Source: Prosthecobacter debontii (GTDB lineage: Bacteria; Verrucomicrobiota; Verrucomicrobiia; Verrucomicrobiales; Akkermansiaceae). From it: a stretch of 5,028 bases of DNA. The translations under genes were made by a program, and so were the position numbers. The DNA is taken from positions 1 to 5,028 of the forward strand of contig CAMCXJ010000153.1 of NCBI GenBank assembly GCA_945883455.1. Direction: 5' to 3'. Of this stretch, positions 1-5,028 are shown piece after piece; positions within the stretch are counted from its first letter, which is position 1, and each line of letters begins with the position of its first letter. The notes under the pieces are model-generated. The model saw nothing but the letters and a program-made list of their open reading frames with translations, did not search any database and was not told where the DNA came from.

Positions 1-1432
1 GGACGTCGGTGAGGCGGAAGCGGCGACCTTGGAAGGTATGGAAGAGGCGGGTGTGGTCGATGCCGAGTTGGTTGAGGATAGTGGCGTGGAAGTCGTGGAC
101 GTGCACGGCGGCCGGAGTTTTGCCGTCTTTGGATGGTTTTGCTATGGGATTGCCATCGGAATCCACGATGTTGTAGCCGTAGTCGTCAGTCGCTCCGTAG
201 GTGATGCCGGGTTTCACTCCGCCGCCGGCCATCCATGCGGTGAAGCAGCGCGGGTGATGGTCGCGACCATAATTTGTATTCGTGAGGGCTCCTTGCGAAT
301 AGGCGGTGCGTCCGAATTCGCCGCCCCAGACGACGAGGGTGTCCTTCAGCATCCCGCGCTGTTTCAGATCGGTGATGAGGGCCGCGCAGCCCTGATCGGT
401 TTCCTTGGCTTGGTTGCGGATGGCGCCGGGCAGGTTTCCGTGTTGATCCCAGCCAGGATGATAGAGCTGGATGAAACGCACGCCGCTCTCGGCGAGGCGG
501 CGGGCGAGCAGGCAGTTCGCGGCGAAGGTGCCGGGCTTCTGCGCGTCCGGGCCGTAGAGATCCTTGATCGATTGCGGTTCGCCGCCGATGTCGGTGACCT
601 CCGGCACGCTAGTCTGCATGCGGAAGGCTATCTCGTATTGGGAAATACGGGTTTCGATCTCGGGATCGAGCTCGTTCTGAAAATCAATCTTGTTGAGGGC
701 GGAGAGCTTGTCTAACAGCGCGCGGCGTCCGGAGCGGCAGACGCCATCCGGATCGGAGAGGTAGAAAACCGCGTCTTTCCCGGAGGAGAAACGCACGCCC
801 TGATAGCGGGAATCCATGAAGCCGGTGCCCCAGAGGCGGGAAGCGAGGGGCTGGTCGGTGGGCTTTTTCGTCACCAGCACGACGAAGCCAGGTAGGTTCT
901 CGTTTTCCGAGCCGAGTCCGTAAGTGACCCATGAGCCGAGCGAGGGCCGCCCGGCGATCTGGGAGCCCGTTTGGAAAAAGGTCATCGCAGGGTCGTGGTT
1001 GATCGCCTCCGTCCAGAGGGATTTCACGAAACAGAGCTCATCGACCACCTTCGCAGTGTATGGCAGGATTTCGCTAACCCATGCGCCGGATTTGCCGTGC
1101 TGCGCGAACTTGAACTGCGAGCCAGCTAGAGGCAGCGACGCCTGATTTCCGGACATGCCGGTGAGGCGCTGTTCGCCCCGGACTTCGGGCGGGAGTTCCT
1201 GGCCGTTGAGTACGTTGAGCTTGGGTTTGTAATCGAAAAGATCCTGCTGCGCGGGCCCGCCGGACATAAAGAGGTAGATCACGCGCTTCGCTTTCGGCGC
1301 ATGGTCGGCGAGGAGTCTCTCTCCAAGGGCAGACGCGCCGGGAAGGCGCTGCGGCAACATAGACGCGAGAGCTGCCCCGCCGATGCCGGTGGAGAGCTTG
1401 GAGAGGAAGTGGCGGCGGGTGATTTCAAACAT
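1..1432 (-). CDS. DUF1501 family protein with Tat signal (3' end cut by window edge)
   Basis: DUF1501 secreted protein, predicted to have the alkaline phosphatase/sulfatase-like fold; substrate unknown. I translated the minus strand by hand: 477 codons from the ATG at 1432 are open to the left edge, with no stop. The N-terminus carries a twin-arginine motif (T5-R6-R7-H8-F9-L10) followed by a weakly hydrophobic Gly/Ala-rich stretch (about 14-26), indicating Tat export. Family blocks in order are SGGPAQQD (57-64), NHDP (145-148), HPGWDQHGN (325-333), WGGEFGRT (369-376), GRDHHPR (389-395) and HVHDFHAT (444-451). The Asp and His residues of these blocks are the likely metal ligands, by analogy with the fold. 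The visible protein ends in FRLTDV, which in relatives lies about ten residues from the C-terminus, so nearly all of it is present. The ATG is chosen because it places the Tat motif correctly. It lies two bases after the stop of the upstream PSD1 gene and has no obvious Shine-Dalgarno, which suggests coupled translation. Family call is firm; function is not known. Confidence 0.93.
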   Translation of the reverse strand, partial: MFEITRRHFLSKLSTGIGGAALASMLPQRLPGASALGERLLADHAPKAKRVIYLFMSGGPAQQDLFDYKPKLNVLNGQELPPEVRGEQRLTGMSGNQASLPLAGSQFKFAQHGKSGAWVSEILPYTAKVVDELCFVKSLWTEAINHDPAMTFFQTGSQIAGRPSLGSWVTYGLGSENENLPGFVVLVTKKPTDQPLASRLWGTGFMDSRYQGVRFSSGKDAVFYLSDPDGVCRSGRRALLDKLSALNKIDFQNELDPEIETRISQYEIAFRMQTSVPEVTDIGGEPQSIKDLYGPDAQKPGTFAANCLLARRLAESGVRFIQLYHPGWDQHGNLPGAIRNQAKETDQGCAALITDLKQRGMLKDTLVVWGGEFGRTAYSQGALTNTNYGRDHHPRCFTAWMAGGGVKPGITYGATDDYGYNIVDSDGNPIAKPSKDGKTPAAVHVHDFHATILNQLGIDHTRLFHTFQGRRFRLTDV

Positions 1433-1434
1433 GA

Positions 1435-4400
1435 TCAGCGGAGGGTAATGTGGGAATCGAGATTTAGGAGAGCTTGGGCGAGGGCGGTGAAGGTGGCGAG
1501 TTCGGTTTTGTCGAGGGCGGGATCGGCGGGGGAATCGCCGACCTTGAGGAGGGCTTCGGCGTCGGAGGATTTTGTGGCGAAGACTTCGCGCTGCTGGGCG
1601 GTGAGTTCTGTGAGAATGGGGAGCTGCTCGGAGCTGGGCGCGGTGCCGATCACGTGGCGGAAGGCCCATTTCACGCGAGTTTCGTCGGTGGCGCCGCCTT
1701 CTTTCATGATGCGCTCGGCGAGCTTGCGGGCGGCCTCGACGAACTGCGGGTCGTTGAGCATGACGAGGGCTTGCAAGGGGGTGTTGGTGACCGTGCGGCG
1801 TGTCGAGCAGACCTCACGGGCGGAGGTATCGAACAGGGTCATGTTCGGCGGGGTGGTGGTGCGCCGCCAGAAGGTGTAGAGCGAACGTCGGTAGAGACCT
1901 GCGCCTTTGTCGGGGGTGTAGGCGGGGAGGAAATTATTGAGTTCCTTCCACATGGAACCGGGAGCCTGGTAGGGTTTTACGGGCTGGCCGCCGACGGTTT
2001 CCGCGAGCAGTCCGGAGAGGGCTAGGGCGGAGTCCCGGAGCATCTCGGCGGTGAGGCGGCGGGCGGGGCCGCGGGCGAGGAGGGTGTTGGCGGGGTCGCG
2101 CTCGCGGAGCTCCGGGGAGGCTTTGGAGTCCTGGCCGTAGGTGGCGGAGAGAACCATTTGTTTGACGGCACGCTTGTGATCCCAGCCATGTTTCATGAGA
2201 TCGCGGGCGAGCCAATCCAACAGCTCCGGATGGGAAGGCTGCGCGCCCTGTAGGCCGAAGTTGTCCGAGGTCTCGACGATGCCGGTACCGAAAATTTCCT
2301 GCCAAACGCGGTTGATGACGACGCGGGAGGTGAGGGGGTGATCCGGCGAGGTGAGCCATTTCGCGAAGCCTAGGCGGTTGCGCGGCTGGTCGGCGGGGAA
2401 GGGTGGGAGCCAATCGGGGGTTTCGCGCTCTACTTTCTCCTTGGGCTGGGTGTAGTCGCCGCGGGCGAGGATGTAAGCGGGGACGGGCTGGGCGGACTCG
2501 CGCATGGTGACGATCTCGCGGATGCCGTTCTGGACGTTGCGGTAGGCGGCGCGGGCGGCGGAGAGTTTGTTGGAAAGCTCGCGCGCCGGGGCGTCGATGG
2601 CGGAGAGGTAGTAATCGCGGAGGAGGGTGGGATCGGTGGTTTCGGCGAGGGGTTTTCCTGAGAAAATGGATGCGACCTCGGCGGCGGTGATGGCACGTTT
2701 GTGGACGGAAATTTCATCGACCATGCCGCCGCGCAGACCCGGGAAACGGGAGCGCGCGCCGAAGCCGATGCCGCCTCCGCTTGCGAAATCGCGGGCGAGC
2801 GTGTCGGCGATCACGGTGGTTTCGGCGGGCTGGCCGTTGAGGAAAATTTTCAGTCCCGCGGCTTTGCGGGAGCCGTCGCTGGTGACGGTGATCTGCGTCC
2901 AATCGCCTGTGGGGATGGAGGCGGTGGTGGCGATGGAGGCGGCATTGCCGGGGAACTCGCGGGCGAGGGTGAAGCGGAGTTTGCCTTTTTCCAAGAGAAG
3001 CTCGTAACCGGAATAGGGCGCGTCCGCCGAGGTGCTGTTGGCGAAAACGACAGCTTCGGGATAGTCCTCGCCGGGCTTGAGCCGTAGGGAGACGGAGAAG
3101 GGTTGGTCGGCGTGCTGGATGCCGTGATGGGGCACGGAGAGGGTGGCGTCGCCGTTGGAGAGGTAGGCTTTGCCGTGCTTGTCGTCGCGGAGATCGCCGG
3201 GGCTGGGCGTGACAGCTTCCTTCTCAGCATCGAAGGTGATGCGGGTGGCGAGATCGGCTTCCGGGAAAGCTTTTTCCGCTGAGGCGAGCCATGCCTGGAA
3301 CGCGGGTTCGGCGGCGGCGATTTGGGCGGCGTGCGCGGCTTCCGCATCGGCGATGCCCTTTTGTGCAGCGGCGAGCTGCGCTTCCTGATCCGATGTCGGG
3401 AGCTGGAGCGCGGGCTGGGGCAGGATGCCGTTCGCCCAGCCGATCAGGCCGAACTCGTCGATGCTGTTGAAGAAAGCTCCCATCGAGTAGTAATCCTTCG
3501 CGGTGATCGGGTCGTATTTGTGATCGTGGCAGCGCGAGCATTCCATCGTGAGCGCCATGAACGCAGTGCCGATGGTGTGGATGCGGTCGGAAATGCCGTC
3601 CTGGCGGAACTCCTCGGGCACCGAGCCGCCCTCATTCGTCTTGCGGTGGATGCGGTTGAAGGCGGTGGCGAGCTGCTGGTCGCGCGTGGCGTCCGGCAAG
3701 AGGTCGCCGGCGAGTTGCTGGGTGATGAACTGGTCGAGCGGCAGGTTGTCGTTGAAAGCCTTGATGACCCAATCGCGATATGGCCACGCGTGCATGTCTA
3801 TATCGGCCTGGTAGCCGAAGGAATCCGCGTAGCGGGCGACATCGAGCCATGGCGTGGCCATGCGCTCGCCGAAACGCGGGGAGGCGAGGAGCCGATCCAC
3901 GACGGCTTCGCGGGCGGTCGGCGCGGTGTCTGTTAGAAAGGCGTCGATCCCCGCCTGGGTCGGCGGCAGGCCGGTGAGGTCGAAGGTTATGCGGCGCAGC
4001 CAGCGCTCGGGCGTAGCTTGCGGGCTGGGCGCGAGTTTTTCCTTTTCGAGACGGGCGAGGACGAACTGGTCGATGGGATTCTTCGCCCATGTCTTGTCGG
4101 TCGTTTGCGGGACGGGGATATCCTTCGGCGGTGCGACGAAAGCCCAATGCGCCTCGTATTCAGCGCCTTGCTCGACCCATTTCCTGATGAGGTTCTTTTG
4201 CGCATCGGTTAGCACCCGGTGGGACTTCGGTGGCGGCATGATCTCTTTCGGATCGTCGGTGAAAATGCGGATCAGCGCTTCGGAGTCCGGCGGATTCTCC
4301 GGAACCCATGCGAAGGCCTTGATCGCGTCGGCGCGGATGTCGAGCCGCAGGTCGGCCTCTTGGTTGTCCTTATCCGGGCCGTGGCAGAAAAAGCACTTGT

Positions 4401-4503
4401 CAGAAAGGATGGGCAGAATCTCGCGAGCGTAAGAGATTTTCTCTTCTGAGCTGGCGGACGAGGCAAGTGAGATAAGACCGCAGATGAAAGGCACCAATTT
4501 CAT
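1435..4503 (-). CDS. PSCyt1-PSCyt2-LamG-PSD1 domain protein (DUF1549/DUF1553), secreted, cytochrome-like
   Basis: Large exported protein of 1022 residues, a usual size for this multidomain family. Residues 1-19 form a Sec-type signal peptide (basic K2, hydrophobic core, small residues before E20). The planctomycete cytochrome C domain (PSCyt1) follows, with C37-F-F-C40-H41 as the predicted covalent haem site and IMPPP (88-92), whose M89 is a candidate axial ligand. PSCyt2/DUF1549 starts near residue 142 (NPIDQFVLARLE) and contains a second CxxCH, C322-S-R-C325-H326. An Ala/Glu-rich, probably helical linker covers about 370-415. A LamG/concanavalin-like beta-sandwich covers about 420-617 and could bind carbohydrate. 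PSD1/DUF1553 covers about 705-1010 and includes INRVWQEIFG and the STRRTVTNTPLQALVMLNDP block near 895-915. The start is well fixed: an in-frame TGA lies three codons upstream (4512-4510) and the signal peptide begins at the ATG, though no Shine-Dalgarno is visible. The gene is cotranscribed with the DUF1501 gene two bases downstream. Role unproven; an envelope redox function is an inference. Confidence 0.95.
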   Translation of the reverse strand: MKLVPFICGLISLASSASSEEKISYAREILPILSDKCFFCHGPDKDNQEADLRLDIRADAIKAFAWVPENPPDSEALIRIFTDDPKEIMPPPKSHRVLTDAQKNLIRKWVEQGAEYEAHWAFVAPPKDIPVPQTTDKTWAKNPIDQFVLARLEKEKLAPSPQATPERWLRRITFDLTGLPPTQAGIDAFLTDTAPTAREAVVDRLLASPRFGERMATPWLDVARYADSFGYQADIDMHAWPYRDWVIKAFNDNLPLDQFITQQLAGDLLPDATRDQQLATAFNRIHRKTNEGGSVPEEFRQDGISDRIHTIGTAFMALTMECSRCHDHKYDPITAKDYYSMGAFFNSIDEFGLIGWANGILPQPALQLPTSDQEAQLAAAQKGIADAEAAHAAQIAAAEPAFQAWLASAEKAFPEADLATRITFDAEKEAVTPSPGDLRDDKHGKAYLSNGDATLSVPHHGIQHADQPFSVSLRLKPGEDYPEAVVFANSTSADAPYSGYELLLEKGKLRFTLAREFPGNAASIATTASIPTGDWTQITVTSDGSRKAAGLKIFLNGQPAETTVIADTLARDFASGGGIGFGARSRFPGLRGGMVDEISVHKRAITAAEVASIFSGKPLAETTDPTLLRDYYLSAIDAPARELSNKLSAARAAYRNVQNGIREIVTMRESAQPVPAYILARGDYTQPKEKVERETPDWLPPFPADQPRNRLGFAKWLTSPDHPLTSRVVINRVWQEIFGTGIVETSDNFGLQGAQPSHPELLDWLARDLMKHGWDHKRAVKQMVLSATYGQDSKASPELRERDPANTLLARGPARRLTAEMLRDSALALSGLLAETVGGQPVKPYQAPGSMWKELNNFLPAYTPDKGAGLYRRSLYTFWRRTTTPPNMTLFDTSAREVCSTRRTVTNTPLQALVMLNDPQFVEAARKLAERIMKEGGATDETRVKWAFRHVIGTAPSSEQLPILTELTAQQREVFATKSSDAEALLKVGDSPADPALDKTELATFTALAQALLNLDSHITLR

Positions 4504-4533
4504 AAGATATCATACACGGAGCTACCGGCCGAA

Positions 4534-4563
4534 TTATCAGATCGAAGCGATTTTTATCAGATC
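4534..4563. repeat. Exact 10-bp direct repeat TTATCAGATC with 20-bp period
   Basis: TTATCAGATC occurs at 4534-4543 and again at 4554-4563, with ten bases between copies. The 20-bp start-to-start spacing is close to two helical turns, so a regulator could bind both copies on one face of the DNA. The repeat lies 31 to 60 bases upstream of the PSD1 start codon, overlapping where its promoter should be. Read on the minus strand each copy is GATCTGATAA, and both include a -10-like GATAA, so promoter duplication is an alternative reading. No regulator family is recognised. Confidence 0.55.
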
Positions 4564-4653
4564 CCTAAGAGACCTCAGGCAAGGTTTCTTCAGAAAACCC
4601 ACCCTTACACCGGGATATGGAGTAACGGTCTTCGGCACTCCGCAGAATCTTCC

Positions 4654-4670
4654 GTCTCAAGGCTTGAGAC
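4654..4670. promoter_or_regulatory. Perfect 17-bp palindrome GTCTCAAGGCTTGAGAC upstream of the rsuA-like gene
   Basis: Two perfect 8-bp arms (GTCTCAAG and CTTGAGAC) flank a single central G, ending 20 bases before the ATG at 4691. As DNA it is a good candidate operator for a dimeric regulator. As RNA it would fold as a 7-bp stem with a GGC loop in the 5' leader. No T-run follows on the plus strand, and there is no nearby plus-strand gene upstream, so a terminator is unlikely. The motif does not match an operator I know. Confidence 0.55.
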
Positions 4671-4690
4671 TCGCGCAGACTCATTTCAGG

Positions 4691-5028
4691 ATGGCTTACG
4701 CCCGCGTGACCGTCGCACAATTCATAGCCAAACAAACAAGGCTGGGAAAACGTTATGCCAAAGCCGTCCTTTGCCGTGGCGAGGTGTTCCTAAACCAATC
4801 CCTCATCACTGATGGTTTGCAGGAACTTGGCAAATTTGATCAACTCGAAGTAGCGGGGAAAATTATCCAATCTCACGTCCCTCGCTATCTCCTGATGCAC
4901 AAACCTGTCGGTATCCTCTCCGCCATTTCGGACCCCACGCACCGTACAGTCGTCGATCTAATCCGCGAACCGTGGGCTCGCGAACTTCATCTCGCAGGTC
5001 GGCTTGACCGCGCGACGACGGGCTTGGT
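4691..5028 (+). CDS. rsuA: RsuA-like small-subunit rRNA pseudouridine synthase (3' end cut by window edge)
   Basis: Predicted cytoplasmic enzyme converting a uridine of 16S rRNA to pseudouridine; E. coli RsuA acts on U516. The visible 112 codons give an S4 RNA-binding domain (about 4-56, with RVTVAQFIAKQ and a CRGEVFLNQ turn). The start of the catalytic domain follows, with PRYLLMHKPVG (64-74) and AGRLDRATTGL (102-112). D106 in GRLD is the expected catalytic aspartate, matching D102 of E. coli RsuA in both motif and position. About half of a typical 230-250 residue protein is present; the rest lies beyond the right edge. The ATG at 4691 fits the family N-terminus. AGG lies directly against it, too close to serve as a normal Shine-Dalgarno. 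The only other in-frame start candidate is a TTG at 4664, which would add nine residues and lies inside a palindrome. The gene is divergent from the PSD1/DUF1501 pair and probably unrelated to it. Its GC3 is lower (about 56%, hand count). Membership of the RsuA/RluB/RluE/RluF group is sure; the exact rRNA target is less so. Confidence 0.9.
   Translation, partial: MAYARVTVAQFIAKQTRLGKRYAKAVLCRGEVFLNQSLITDGLQELGKFDQLEVAGKIIQSHVPRYLLMHKPVGILSAISDPTHRTVVDLIREPWARELHLAGRLDRATTGL

Larger units (their letters stand above)
4504..4690. promoter_or_regulatory. Divergent intergenic region between the PSD1 and rsuA-like genes
   Basis: These 187 bases must hold the promoters of both outward-facing genes. 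The region is visibly less GC-rich than the PSD1 and DUF1501 genes. On the minus strand, GATAAT (4538-4533) matches five of six bases of a sigma70 -10 box and lies 29 bases from the PSD1 start, but no convincing -35 lies 17 bases upstream of it. An alternative is TTGCCT, 18 bases before GATAAA in the upstream copy of the direct repeat. On the plus strand I see no convincing promoter for the rsuA-like gene. An imperfect dyad, GGTTTCTTCAGAAAACC (4583-4599), is also present. Promoter rules in this phylum are poorly known, so these boxes are only suggestions. Confidence 0.55.

Noticed and set aside
29..715. 228-codon plus-strand open frame opposite the DUF1501 gene
   Set aside because: It lies wholly antisense to a well-conserved DUF1501 reading frame, shows no recognisable domain and is rich in G, A, V and E as expected of a mirror frame of a high-GC3 gene.
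2260..3440. Low-complexity GGCGG/GCGGG-rich runs that look like repeats
   Set aside because: They follow codon periodicity of a GC-rich gene (Ala, Gly, Pro and Arg codons read from the other strand) and show no fixed repeat unit.
3322..3936. 204-codon plus-strand open frame opposite the PSCyt2 region
   Set aside because: It is antisense to the conserved PSCyt2 domain, has no family motif, and is one of many overlapping shadow frames produced by high GC content.
4480..4503. Lipobox around C8 of the PSD1 protein
   Set aside because: Cys at position 8 leaves too short a signal sequence before it, and the preceding residues PFI do not make a good lipobox; ordinary Sec cleavage near residue 19 fits better.
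4583..4599. Imperfect dyad GGTTTCTTCAGAAAACC
   Set aside because: The arms pair only with a bulged base and a two-base loop, so it is too weak to call as a separate regulatory site; mentioned only in the intergenic entry.
4654..4670. Rho-independent terminator
   Set aside because: The dyad is strong but no T-run follows on either strand, and no gene converges on it; it lies between two divergent genes.

Overview
The window looks like a chromosomal piece of a Verrucomicrobiota or Planctomycetota bacterium. The evidence is a paired PSCyt1/PSCyt2/PSD1 protein gene and DUF1501 protein gene, a gene pair strongly expanded in those phyla and uncommon elsewhere. The style of the two proteins leans towards Verrucomicrobiota, but this is an inference from family knowledge and was not tested by a search.

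Layout: two genes run leftward on the minus strand and occupy about 90% of the window. The first, 4503 to 1435, encodes a 1022-residue secreted protein with an N-terminal cytochrome-like domain (CxxCH), a PSCyt2/DUF1549 domain with a second CxxCH, a LamG-like beta-sandwich and a C-terminal PSD1/DUF1553 domain. Two bases after its stop codon, a DUF1501 gene begins at 1432. It has a twin-arginine signal and runs off the left edge; 477 codons are visible and probably only about ten are missing. The two genes are almost certainly one transcription unit with coupled translation. They predict a Sec-exported haem protein and a Tat-exported, probably metal-binding, alkaline-phosphatase-fold partner outside the cytoplasm. 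The biochemical role of such pairs is not established; they often occur near sulfatases and carbohydrate-active enzymes.

A 187-base divergent intergenic region (4504-4690) separates this pair from a rightward gene starting at 4691. That gene is an RsuA-type small-subunit rRNA pseudouridine synthase, cut by the right edge after the catalytic GRLD motif. The intergenic region holds two ordered elements: an exact 10-bp direct repeat with a 20-bp period near the PSD1 gene, and a perfect 17-bp odd-centred palindrome just upstream of the rsuA-like start. Both are candidate regulatory sites.

The window shows no RNA gene, transposon, CRISPR array or prophage feature. I find no strong case for a wholly new system. 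The most useful leads are the two intergenic elements, the two-route export of the coupled pair, and the lower GC3 of the rsuA-like gene.
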